DNA of 64,000 nt from positions 3,291,001 through 3,355,000 of the forward strand of contig JAJFZO010000049.1 in assembly GCA_021397835.1 (NCBI GenBank), written 5' to 3'. The translations under genes were made by a program, and so were the position numbers. Of the stretch, positions 13,496 to 27,929 are shown piece after piece. The notes beneath the pieces were generated by a model that saw only the letters and a program-made list of their open reading frames with translations, did not search any database and was not told the origin of the DNA. Every line of letters begins with the position of its first letter. Positions within the stretch are counted from its first letter, which is position 1. Source of the DNA: Moringa oleifera. Taxonomy: Eukaryota > Streptophyta > Magnoliopsida > Brassicales > Moringaceae.

Positions 13496-15260
13496 ATGGG
13501 GAGGGCGCCGTGTTGCGAGAAAGTGGGGCTGAAGAAAGGGAGATGGACAGCGGAAGAAGATGAGATACTGACAGAGTACATTCAAGCAAACGGTGAAGGA
13601 TCATGGAGGTCACTACCCAAGAATGCCGGTAAAGTACTAAACCTTTGTGATTTATGAACTTGTCTTCAAATGTCATATTGGGCGTTGTTTCTGACAATGC
13701 TTCTTCGTATTGTTTTTTTTTTCCTTTTCTTTTGGGCTGTGGGTTTTGCCACTTAAAGGGTTGCTGAGATGTGGGAAGAGTTGCAGACTGAGATGGATTA
13801 ACTACTTGAGAGCTGACCTCAAGAGAGGAAACATTACCGCTGAAGAGGAAGCACTCATAGTTAAGTTGCATGCTTCCTTTGGCAACAGGTCTGTGCTGCC
13901 TTCCTGCTTCTTTGCACTCCATTTACTAAGATGAGAAATCATGTATTACATGAAATACTTGTTACTTACTTTTTTTATACATATTGAGTTTTCTTTTCTG
14001 AACGATCTCTCTTTCATGCCAGCATTTAAATCGCCATTAATGCTACAATTATATTCTTGTTCTCAGTAGTTGGGAAGGAACTAGAACTTCTTTTCGGTGA
14101 AAGTGATTTGTTTCTGCTTCTTTCTCTTGCTTTTGTTTAAACGTAGAGGTCGGTCCATTAGGAGTTTGAGCATTGAGAAGTCTATATTTTTACCTCGATA
14201 AGTAATCATGCATGGCGCTCCTCAAGCTCTGGTAATTTTCCCGAGAAACTACCAGATAAAATTAGCAGGAAAATTAAAATGGGTGCTGATGTATTGCAGG
14301 TGGTCTCTGATAGCGAGTCATTTACCAGGTAGAACAGACAACGAGATAAAGAACTACTGGAACTCTCATCTTAGCCGGAAAATTCTCAATTTCAGGAGAG
14401 TGGGCGATGGAGCTCTACCGATGATCATGGACTTAAATAAGATCGGCAATGTAACCAAGAAAAAAGCTGGCAGGACAAGCAGGAAGAAAACCGGCTATAC
14501 CCAGACAGTTTCAGCCAATGTAACGACAGATAAACCCACAGACGAAACCATGGTTCCATTGCCGTCAACACCAGATCTAGAGAAAGAGACCTTTTCGAGT
14601 AAGGATCGCACGGCTTTGGATCCATACGGGGAAGATAAGGGGAGGATGACTCCTGTTGGTCCAAGTCCCTGTCAAGACAGTCGAGACGGAATGTTGGGTT
14701 CCGGAGGAGATAGAGAGAGGAGTTTGGTTCTGTGCCCTGCAGAGGCAAGAGAAAATAGGAATTCAATGTTGAGCCCAAGCATTGGTGGAGATAGAGAGCC
14801 TGAAATCTTGGGACCATATCAAGGCATTGATGGTGAGGTGCTGTGTTTTAATGACGTTATCGACAAGGAAGCCTCGTTGGCTGCAAATGGAGCTTTGGTT
14901 TTGACTTCAAGCGAAAAGAGAGACACAAGCACTGCCATGGTTAACTTTGATCATCAAGACAGCGGCTGCTTGGGTTCACAGAAAACAGCAACTAGCGAGG
15001 AGCTGGAGAGTGCACGTAGTGGCGGCAACGGCGAGAGCAGTGACTGGTACTCATGCTCCTCAGTGACTTCAAGTCTCGATAACAACAAGATTGATTGGGA
15101 CTGGCAAGGCATCGTAGAAGGGCACGAGCTCTGGGACGAGAAAGATGAACTGTTGTCTTGGCCGTGGGACAGCAATAACTCTACAGGAGAAGACGGTCCT
15201 GGTTTAGAACAAATGGATTTCGACGAACAAAACGCCATGGTCGCGTGGCTTCTCTCTTGA
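13496..15260 (+). CDS. MYB12: R2R3-MYB flavonol regulator, subgroup 7 (MYB11/12/111 type)
   Basis: Three exons (13496-13628, 13759-13888, 14300-15260) give 407 residues and show the standard R2R3-MYB intron positions. R2 starts [20 protein letters not shown] and R3 includes [11 protein letters not shown] and [19 protein letters not shown]. Residues 145-151 (GRTSRKK) match the SG7 motif, and the protein ends in WLLS, the second SG7 motif. R3 lacks the bHLH-contact signature: the acidic first residue, the second Leu and the final Arg are A, S and H. This fits SG7 proteins, which act without a bHLH partner on chalcone synthase, flavanone 3-hydroxylase and flavonol synthase genes. The acidic, Trp-rich tail (DWDWQ, SWPWD) looks like an activation domain. 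Family assignment is secure. The symbol is by type; one-to-one orthology with MYB12 as opposed to MYB11 or MYB111 is not proven. Confidence 0.92.
14326..14346 (+). promoter_or_regulatory. predicted miR858 target site in MYB exon 3
   Basis: The 21 bases encoding part of the R3 segment GRTDNEI are complementary to plant miR858 as I recall its sequence. There are two mismatches (target positions 1 and 6) and one G:U pair (position 20). The centre and the run opposite the miRNA seed are fully paired. miR858 is known to target MYB11, MYB12 and MYB111 in Arabidopsis. Cleavage here is inferred. Confidence 0.65.
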
Positions 15261-16565
15261 TGCTTTTCTTGCTGGGTGTTTCTTTGTTATTTAATTATTA
15301 CTATTTTTTGTTGGTGTGACCCCGAAACTGAAGTGAAAATAGTTGCTTTATCTCTTCTCTTGATGTTTTAATTTATGACAACGGTTGTCCGTACCTTTCG
15401 ATTTGGCCCATCATATATTATGCAGCCTCTCTCTGAAAACTATAGCATATACCTCCAGAAAAATTTATTACATTTTCATGATAATACTATATGGCAGCCA
15501 TAAATATTCATGATAATGCAGGATGTGGGACCCATGAGCTTACGTGGCAATCCAGATTTTGTGGCATTACAAATAGTTACTTACTGGTTTAATAAAGATA
15601 AATTACTTTAAATTAATATAGCTTTATTTTTTTTTATTTTTTTTGGATTTTTCTTGTTTGTTATCAAGTATGCAAATAAGAAGCAAAAGACAAGAAAGGA
15701 AACATACACCAGACACGTCACAAGTTGGGGTCATTTGTCTGCTTTGGACTTGAGTAGAGGTCCACTTGCTACAATTTCCCAGGGGGCCTCGTACAGTCAA
15801 AGAACTGGCTGACATAAATCGTAAATTAATCAGGATTTCATTGGATATTGCCAGATCCGTTATCTTCCATAAGATCTTCATGGGCTCTTATGTTCTCCAG
15901 TTTTGTACTACGTTGAAATGACTTTTTCTACATTTTCCAATGCCTATGCAGTGTGCCCTGCGAGCTCGGATGCTGAAGACCCTGGCAGTGGTTGTCATTT
16001 AAGATTCTTGAGGCAATGATTCGGCTTAAGAGAGTAATTAAAATTTCATCTCCACGGGAAAGGTTGATATGGCGTCTGGGTTTTGGGCCTTGCCATTCAG
16101 GTTTCGGCCTGATTTTTTTTTTTTTTGACGTAAGATGGAGGTGACAGCCCTTAAACGTTGTCGTTTGGTTTTTATTAAGTATGTGTGAAAATTAATTTAT
16201 ATAAAAAATATTTAATTTTTTTAAATATATGATTAATTTTAAATTTTATTATATAAAAAGAAATTTTTATTTATAAAAATATATAAAAAATTAAAAATAA
16301 ATTATTTTATAAATAATAAAAATTTTAAAAATAATTTTTAATTAAAAATGAATCATTATTAATGGTGTTATTGTGATTATTTATTTATTTTTATATTAAC
16401 TATCATTACTTTAGAGTTTTAAAGTTTAGTATTTAATCCAGCCATGATGGATTTGGCAGTGAAATTCCCAACAGTTTTGTTGTTTCTTGTTCCCGTTTCA
16501 AGTGGGCGTGCTCTTTGCTCTTCCTCTTCATCGTTTTGGCGCGTACACGAAGGTAAGCGGCGACG
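15261..16565. other. MYB 3' region and promoter of the RRM gene
   Basis: The first part is presumably MYB 3' UTR. An AT-rich tract (16180-16430) precedes the leader of the downstream gene. ORFs at 15624-15881 (minus) and 16444-16803 (plus) are not supported. The latter starts upstream of, and out of frame with, the RRM gene start. Confidence 0.45.
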
Positions 16566-19500
16566 ATGCTCAAGTGTAGGCTACGTGCTACTCTCTCCTC
16601 TCTTCTCCCCGGTAAGACTTCTCTCCCAACTCTCAAACGTTACAGTTCTTTTCTCGTTTCAATTTATCATATTCAAAAGCTTTCCTTTGACTGTGCATCT
16701 TAGATTAGTAATTCAATGTGCTCAGGTGAATGTAATCACGTTTCTGTCACGAAAAAGCTCCTCCTGCTCAATAGGTGAGCTTTTGGGCCCTTTTTTTTTT
16801 TAAAATCTTATTCCTTATATAATTCCTGTTTTTTGTGTTTTACTAGTTCAGTCACTCCTTTTAATTCTGTTTTATCTAGCAATGGTATAGCCTTTGGAGA
16901 AATTTTTCTTAGTTCTATGTCATCAAGCTGATTCTAGTTGAATTTCTATACAGTTATGCTTCTGTGAAAGTTGTAGGTACACATAATGAGTAGATTGTTT
17001 ACATCTCGTTACATTTAGTGAATGCCTACTATTGCTATTTCTTCTCGCTAAGATGGGTTGATGCAAAATCTTTAAGAAGGATGTATTTTCCATTACTTTG
17101 TTAATTAATTTCCAAAGCGTTATCCTGGATACTAATTCAAGGTAAGTGAGGTGGCTATATCTGCAAATAGGGGTCACTGATTGTCCTGGTCATGAATAAC
17201 AGATTGTCATTTTTAAGTAGCGACTAGTATTGAGGCCATAAGAGTATTTTCACTGATAGCTCTAGCAAACAATCTATGGTAGAAGGCGATAATAGGTGTT
17301 TCAATGCAACAGTTTGTGGAATAGTTTGAAGGGACTTTGATTGTGACCGGGGTTTTCTTCATGTGGAAGTTAAACCTTGTTGTTGTGATGGACTTCTCCT
17401 TGCTTCATCTCATTCATTGGTTTTGAAATGGAATCCTAATATAGGTTTAACAGAAAAAAAGAAAGAGAGTTTAGGGAGCTTGATATTACAGTTCATGTTT
17501 CATATACTTTCTTTTGTCAAAAAATTGTGGATTTTGCTTACCGTTGAAAATGTGAGATGGTAACATTAGTTTGTGTATGGTAGATGTGCTGGAATAAGCT
17601 CATATTCTAGAGGGAGTACATCTTACATAAGAAGATTGGCTTTTGTCAAATTGAAAGGGGTTGAGAGCAAGAACAGGTCATTGCATACTCTCAGTGAGGA
17701 TGACTACTTCTTGGAATTGGGTGCACCAGTGAGAAAAGGTGTGCTTACACTTCTGAAAGTGATAAAAGAAAAGGCTGGTCATTTTACAGTGTGCTTTTAG
17801 ATGTTTCAACTTAACTCTCTTGTTCTCTCCCTCTCTCTCTCACTTGCTCTTTCTTTCTATTTCTAAAGAAATCAGAAGCCCAAAACAGTTGGTACATACT
17901 TCTGACGAAGGCGATGGCTTCTCAGAATTGGGTGCAGTAAAAAAAGATGTCCTTGCAATTCCAAAATTGATGACAGAAAAGTCTGAACCTTTTCTGGTAT
18001 GCTTAGAATGTTTAAATTGGTCTCTCTCTCTCTCTGTGTGTATGTGTTTGAGCGTATGTTTAAATTGACATTTTTTAGTTTTCATGATTACGTTTGGACT
18101 CAATGAGGTCAAGCATGTGCTGACTTGGGTTTAGCTCTACATTCAAGCAGAAAACCAATGGTAAGAGAAAAGTGTCATCTAGTTCATCTTGGATACAAAA
18201 CTTCCTGAGAATGGAGGACTCAATCCCTGAACCACACGATTCTCCTGCTGCTGTCAATGACAAATCTGCTTCTGACTCCAGAGATTTGACCACTGTTACA
18301 ATTCAGAATGTATCTCCTATGATCAGCCTTTCACAACTGAAATTGGCAATGTCAACTTCTGAGAAGATCTCAAATGCTGCAATCAGGAGAGTGGCGGATG
18401 GGTCCATGTGCTGCGACATTGAATTCGAGGTAGAAATTTGTTTTTGTAACTCTTTTGTTTTGTTTCCCTTTTGTCAAGATGAGGTTAGTCTTGTAAGTAC
18501 ATGATGTGTGTGTTCTTCAAGAATGTAGAATCCAGCAAAAGAGCGACAGCAGTTGGTTCGATCAAAGTGAAAAATTTCAATTTTCCAGTTTGTCCTCTGC
18601 ATATCAAAGACACTGTTAGCATCAGAATTAACAACCTTAACTCAGAGACTGCTGATTCTGCAATACACCGCAGGTGTATGTCGTATGCTTCATTGCAGGG
18701 CCTTGCAAGGGTGAAAGAGAATGCTGCTGATGCCTTGTTTCGAGTGAAGGACAAGTCAGATGCAGAAGACTTATTAGAGAAGTAAGGATTTCTTACCACC
18801 TTGTAGGTCATATTGTAAGACTACTTGCCATCTTGCTGATTACTTCAGGCTCTGGTTATTATCTAGTTGTCTGTCTTGGAGAATCACTTCCGGCAAATCG
18901 GTGACTGAAGGGGTTGGCATGGTAAAATAAGTGGAGGGGGGTTCTAATCCTCTAATCTGTTGCTAACCTGCCTGACTGTTACAGTGGGCTGACATATGAG
19001 AATATATCATACAGGTGGGATTTTTAAGTCTTATAAACTTGGGAAATGCTGCAATTAGGGATAGATGGAGATGTCAGCAATGCTTTTATTCTGTGCATAT
19101 TAGCTTTCCAAATGATCCAATGATGTTAATGATTCACTGGACTGATATATAAGTATAATGAGTGGACTCCTCGAGGATTCATGATTGATGTAGTTAAACA
19201 AAAAGAATATTAGAATGACATGAAACTTGCTAATGTTGTGTCAGTTTCTGGTGTAAGTTGTCCAACCATCCAGTCTGGTTAATGTTGGGCCTCTGCATAC
19301 AAAATGTTGGCTAAAACTTGCTTGGGAGGCAAAAAAGAAAAAAAAAAAAAGATAGAACTTTTATATGACATCTAAATTCTATGATTTAATCAAAGATTAG
19401 TCTTTTCTCAAAACTCAAAAACATTGAGTAGCATGTGACTGTCGTGCTCACACAATCTTGATACTATGTTATGTTATTACATGTTGTAAATTACATCTTG

Positions 19501-19973
19501 TAAATTCCTTTTGCTTCTTTACTGTGATTCTCTCCTAAAAGAAGGAGTCATGGGTTATCGTAAATTACTTGTTTAGAGCATGCGTAGCTGACTAAGTTCT
19601 TAGCTTTGAAGGAACTTTCACTTTTGTTTGGTATAAATAAGTATCCTTGCTAATTTTTTGCTCTTTTGTCTAGAGAATTAAGCACTTATTTACCAAGAAA
19701 GTAACCTAGCTATGATATCTGCATTTCATTAGGTTGAACAACACAATCATGGATGGCTCCAGATGGTCAGCTCATTTGCAATCTACAGGGGATATGCTTG
19801 TGGTGACAACAGATGGTGATGATGCTGAAGATCAATTGGAGTTAGAAATACGAGATTGTATAGCTGACATGAAGAGGCGAATTGCTCTGTACAAGGTCTA
19901 TGCCAAGGATCTGGAGAATCTGCATCACTCCATATTGCACCTTGAAGGTCAGCCTGCTGCAGACAGTAATTGA
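16566..19973 (+). CDS. putative organelle-targeted protein with two divergent RRM-like domains
   Basis: The proposed exons are 16566-16611, 16726-16774, 17584-17788, 17889-17996, 18148-18429, 18522-18781 and 19733-19973. They join in frame to 396 residues. The N-terminus (MLKCRLRATLSSLLP) is basic, Ser/Leu-rich and lacks acidic residues, as in mitochondrial or plastid presequences. Residues 65-100 and 101-136 are tandem copies of one 36-residue unit (HTLSEDDYFLELGA against HTSDEGDGFSELGA). A KRK-Ser-rich linker follows. Residues about 185-250 (VTIQNV start) and 262-333 (VSIRINNL start, ending RWSAHL) fit the beta-alpha-beta pattern of RRMs but lack clear aromatic RNP residues. The C-terminus is an acidic helix. 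I cannot name the gene. The first two exons and the exon 4 acceptor are the least certain parts; the last three exons are firm. Confidence 0.7.
17776..18050 (+). repeat. duplicated exon/intron junction inside the RRM gene
   Basis: The end of exon 3 with its donor (GTGTGC) and following intron, and the end of exon 4 with its donor (GTATGC) and following intron, resemble each other. Both introns continue into an ATGTTT-containing stretch and then a CT-rich tract. This supports duplication of an exon together with its flanking intron. Confidence 0.5.
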
Positions 19974-20545
19974 ATTTTATATCTGTCATTATTGAATCTT
20001 TCCTACCCTTCTTTTTGTTTCCTTGACCTCGTTGGGATGACTATAAGAGGTGAGCAGGAACTGTAGAAGTTTAGATTCTGTAACTCCTGGTTTTGACTAT
20101 TTTCATAGTAGAAATTGGATAGCTAGATGAGTTTATTATAGTGTATCTTTTTTCTCTTACCACAGGAATTTGATTATGTGAACTGTGCACACAATTAATT
20201 TAATAAAATCAGTATTTTTAATGTTATATATTTATTTTTATTACATTAATATGATAAATTATGATTTTTTTAACTTTTTTAAAAAAATTATAAAAATTTA
20301 GATGGACAATTTTTTTTTTCCCCCTTTCCTTCTCTTGGTTATCACGGCGCACATAAAGATTTATGAGCAAAGGGAAAGTAACGCAAAGAAGCCCACTTTA
20401 GGCCCAGGAGGCTTCAGTTGACCCAAAATAGTCTTGCTTTTCATGTTTCTTCTGTCCTTCTCCTCTCCCCTCCGCCCGTGGAGAGCAAAAGGTAGGGTCA
20501 CCCATACAGCTGCCAGCCTCTCGTAATACGCCGCGTCATCAGTAA

Positions 20546-20552
20546 CACGTCA
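20546..20552. promoter_or_regulatory. UPRE-like TGACGTG motif upstream of PDIL2-1
   Basis: The minus strand reads TGACGTGT, a one-base variant of the plant UPR element TGACGTG(G/A). It lies about 320 bp upstream of the PDIL2-1 start codon. PDI genes of this class are known to be induced by ER stress. Function is inferred. Confidence 0.4.
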
Positions 20553-20798
20553 ACGAGAGATCACACGTAAGCAGCAACCACCGCAGCCGCTTGCCTCTCC
20601 CCATCAAACAACCATGACTGGCATCGACGATCCAGATTGTGCCACTTCATGTTGAACACCGTGATCAACACGCTTACGTGCGGTTTCTCGAGCTTCTTCC
20701 GTCCAAGATTATATCCCTTCTTTCCCTCTTGCTTTTCTGTGGAAAAATCTGTCCAATCAAAGCATTTAAAAACCAAACAGCACGATAGTGCTCGTTGT

Positions 20799-20808
20799 TA
20801 TATATAAG
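20799..20808 (+). promoter_or_regulatory. TATA box of PDIL2-1
   Basis: TATATATAAG lies about 70 bp before the start codon, implying a short leader of roughly 40 bases. Confidence 0.65.
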
Positions 20809-20874
20809 CATAGAGCTGAGAGAAGCCGAAAGCCAGAGAGTGTAAAGTGGAAACTGAGAAAACAAACCAAAGAT

Positions 20875-24192
<3,318 letters not shown>

Positions 24193-25726
24193 TGTCATAG
24201 TTTCTTGCCTTCTCCTTGCCTTCGGGTGGGTTAAGGATTGTCCGGTTCTCTGTGGATCAGAGCACACCCATCCATGGCTAATTTTATTTTCCGATAAACA
24301 GAGGCTTCTTTCAACAGTGAATTGTAGGCCTTGATCTTAGTAGTAACTCTTTGTATCTGTAGTTCTGTACCTTCATTTACACAGGTGAGACTTAAAATTT
24401 TGAAATGACCCATGCTGCCAGCTAATTTGTCTGTCAAATCACTTCCATGGTTGTGTTAGACAGATTCCATGTTTTTATTATAGCTAGCTTCTATGTATGG
24501 GATGTCATACTGGCAAAACCCCTCTAAGTGTATTGTTTTTGTTTTAGATTGATGGGACATCTTAAATTTATGTCCTCTTTAAAATGTTTTTATCCACTTG
24601 AATTTTGAAACAATTATGGTTCTAATATCTTTTAACTTAATATTATTGAATAAATATAAATAATTGAATTTCCCAAGAATAATTAAAAAAACTCAAATAA
24701 CTTAACCCAATAAATGCTTGTTCAGTAAATGAGAGTTAAAAAGAAATTAGTCAACTTCTTTTTAAATATAAATACATGTAAAATGGGGGGCGAAGAAGGG
24801 TACTAGTATTACCCAAGCAGGGAGGTCGCCTGGTGCGCTGTCTTTTTCCCTTTTATAAAAGAAAAATTACACAAATGCATGATTTTTAGATGTTCTTTTA
24901 CATGTTTTAAGAGTCTTAAATTTCAAATTATGAAATTTCTGGAACTTTTTCCACCCTAAAATCATAATAAAACAAATAAGGAATGTGACAAATAATCAAA
25001 ACAGCAAAATGTATAGCAATAGCATCCCCAAGAACCGGAGAAATATCAATAAATCAAAATACATGATAAAATTTGGACGTTAGTGAGTCAATGGCAATAT
25101 ATGATCTCAATCTCCTGGGAATTCAACCTGCAGCTCCTAGAATATGCATTACACAGTTGACAACCCTTCACTGGTCAAACAAAGAAAGCTTGAACCCACT
25201 TCATCTCCCTTTCTACCTGTTACAGAGTCAATTTAACATACATGTCTTGCAAGTATTGAAATGCTGACTGCTACTTAAAAAGAAAAAACAGAATAAAGTT
25301 TCCATGTATCATCTTCTCACGCAAATGTATTAGAGAATCTCACCAGATTCCTCACAGGGTGAAAACAGAAAACAAAGGAATCTCTATTAACATCTATATA
25401 TACATCACAGATTTACAGATCTGAACTTTGGTCAAAATGCTACCTCCAGGGAAATTTAAGTGGCAGGCAAACAATGTTCCTTCCTGCATTTAAGACCAGG
25501 GAGCGCTTCCATTTTTCAGTTGCAACAGTCAGTAGTAGGTCACATATTCAACAGAGAAACACAGGGTGCAGACTTGGAAAAATCTTCCAAGTTATAGTTA
25601 TCAACAAATTATGCATGCCTCTCCTTGCTAGAAACTTATGATTCTAAGAGGTTCAACAATTCAACAGCAAAAGCAACGTCCAAGACAAAGGTGATCCCGG
25701 CTGCTGTAAACCAATTTAACCAGCAT
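24193..25726. other. convergent intergenic region after PDIL2-1
   Basis: This holds the PDIL2-1 3' UTR and, at its right end, the 3' UTR of the minus-strand gene. The 24600-25000 part is AT-rich. Short ORFs (24146-24437, 25073-25267) carry nothing recognisable. Confidence 0.5.
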
Positions 25727-27929
25727 CTAGTCTGCAGATTCATCTCCCTTCATACTCATATTCAACACCCTGCATGACTTTTCCCGACTATATTCAGGAT
25801 CTGAGACACCCAATGGTTGACAATCTTCAATATGATACTCTCTGTCATCGACTAAAGACTTCATAACTGGGCAGGGCCTCTCTTCTACTTCCATGTTATG
25901 GCCAGGCTCTTGACCAGAAACAAATGGCAACTCAAAAGATGATGAGCCAGAAGGGTGAGTTCTCATCTGCACTGACCGCAAGAGTGCAGCTCTCCTCAAG
26001 TCAGCTGAGTGGCAAATATCACTAGGTGATGATGGGAACCTCCCCTCAGAATCTGAGCCTCTTTGACGAGGCTGTGAACAAGTGGCAGCACTAACAGTGC
26101 AGCAATTTGAAGGATACGAACTTGTCGAAGCAGTAGAAGAGAATGCACTATGTGGTCTCTGGTACCTGTATGGGGAAACTGGACTAGTAGGCCGGCTCTC
26201 AGATTGGGATGAGTAAATATTTACAGTGTTCTCACAGAACCTTGAATCATCAGAATCTTCTGACATTGGAGAATATTGCAAGGACATTTCATCCCTGGAA
26301 ACATATGCTCAAAAGATTACAATGTATGAGACCTGCCAGAAACCCAAGGTATGTCATACCTTAAATAAGAAGGACAAAACGCTGAGAGCACTTGGCCAAT
26401 ATAACATTTAAAAGAAAAAAAAAATGATCCTCACTATTTCCTTCAAAAATCTTCATTCTAAATACTTTTGGACAAATTAGGTCTGAATCTACATCTACTG
26501 CCAATTTTGCATGCAACATCTTAACATTAGCCTGACAACAAGGCTATAGGACCTTCTACGGAGATATAAAAATCCAATGTGCATAAAGGGTCAGTCACCC
26601 CCAAGTTTGATCTCTGTTTAGAGCATAGGTGACATGTAGATAAGATTTGAGCATAGTGCTACTATTGACATGAAGTTTCACACCTTTTCATCCCAGAGAG
26701 AGTTCACCCTTCACGATTGACAGAAGAGTTTCAGTTCATCATAGTACATAATAAGTATGAACAAGAATCATCTAACCCGTCGTTAGAAACATCTTTTCTC
26801 CCTCCATCATTCCAAAATGCACAACAGAGGTGAACCGCAACCTAGCGTACATTGGTCTATGATACTTAGCCAATGATATTGATATCTTAAGATGCCTCTG
26901 ATCCATGTACAAGCAGAAAACTACAGGCATCCATTATTAGCTTACACTGCCCAACTTAAGTAGTCATAACTGAACTACAAGCTTTGACAAAAAACTTCAA
27001 TACTCACAACCCTAATCCCTCCATGTTTCCATTTTCTTGTGAAGGTAAGCTAACCATTTATGAACATTCCATGGAAACAAAGAATTCATCAAATGCAAAC
27101 AAAAATTTACCTGAGATAGAGCACGTCGGACCTGGCTGGAGATTCAAGAAGATTATCAGGGAGTGGATCTCCAACAGTTAATCCATTCAAGCTAGAAGCC
27201 ATTATCTGCACAAAAGATTAATTTCTCAAGAAATGAAGGGCCCATTTGCAAAGACACAGCAGCTAGAGGATAACAAAATAACAATTTTACATAACCATAC
27301 CCAGTTAAAACAACTAGCAGAAAAATCTGAACACAAACCAACAAAAGGAAAGGCTAAAAAAAAAAAAATTACTAAAATCAACTAGGGAAGAAAATGTGAC
27401 GTTTATCAAAACATCTTCTCACTAGCAATTCCTCAACGCCATAATCCGGAGCATCTTTATCCAGGAAATACACCTAAAGTTCCTCGCCCCAACCTCCTCG
27501 CCCCGCCACAAACATCTCCCAAAAGCGAGGGAAAAAGGGAAGAAACGAAAGGACAAAACATCGAATTGCAGCTCCTAATTAAACAGAAATTACAAGGTAA
27601 AGATTGTTTAATTTGGACGCCCTTGAAATACAAACAGGCAAGAAGTTGAAGCATGCCCACTGTAGCCTAACAGTGGGAAACAATAAAAATTGCAAACAGC
27701 CATGAAACATGATGGCTAGGAAGCTGAAAGCAATCTGATACAGAAAAACATAAAGAATTGACATTCCGTAAAGATAGGAAGGACAAACCTCACTGAGGTA
27801 TCTCTTGTGAGAGTGAAGATTATCGAGATAAACCTCATCTTCCGGATCTCTGCTTCGCTTCACACTCGGTGATGTTGTCGACGGAGACGGCGACTGTGAT
27901 GCCGACGCTGAGGTCGATTCCGATCCCAT
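25727..27929 (-). CDS. conserved plant protein of unknown function, Ser-rich
   Basis: Three exons (27929-27789, 27205-27111, 26294-25727) join in frame to 267 residues. Nearly every stretch has the look of a conserved plant family, but I cannot name it. The N-terminus is a Ser/Pro tract (about residues 7-22) followed by KRSRDPEDEVYLDNLHSHKR, then MASSLNGLTVGDPLP and DEMSLQYSPMSEDSDDSRFC. The middle has several SP sites (RPTSPVSPYRYQRP) that could be phosphorylated, and the C-terminus is acidic. No membrane segment or signal peptide is visible, and KRSR could be a nuclear signal. I chose the Met before GSES because of its context (AAAATGG). An upstream in-frame Met would add ten residues. Function is unknown. 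Confidence 0.8.

Larger units (their letters stand above)
19974..20874. other. RRM gene 3' region and PDIL2-1 promoter
   Basis: A short AT-rich tract (20190-20310) is followed by a GC-richer promoter containing ACGT-core motifs around 20546 and 20673 and a CCAAT box near 20752. Minus-strand ORFs at 20561-20865 are unsupported. Confidence 0.5.

Noticed and set aside
13419..13922. 167-codon minus-strand ORF across the MYB start
   Set aside because: It is antisense to MYB exons 1 and 2 and spans their intron. No motif is seen.
26719..26740. miR156-like string (TTGACAGAAGAG)
   Set aside because: The match to miR156 stops after 12 bases, and no complementary arm is nearby. It lies in an intron of the minus-strand unknown gene.
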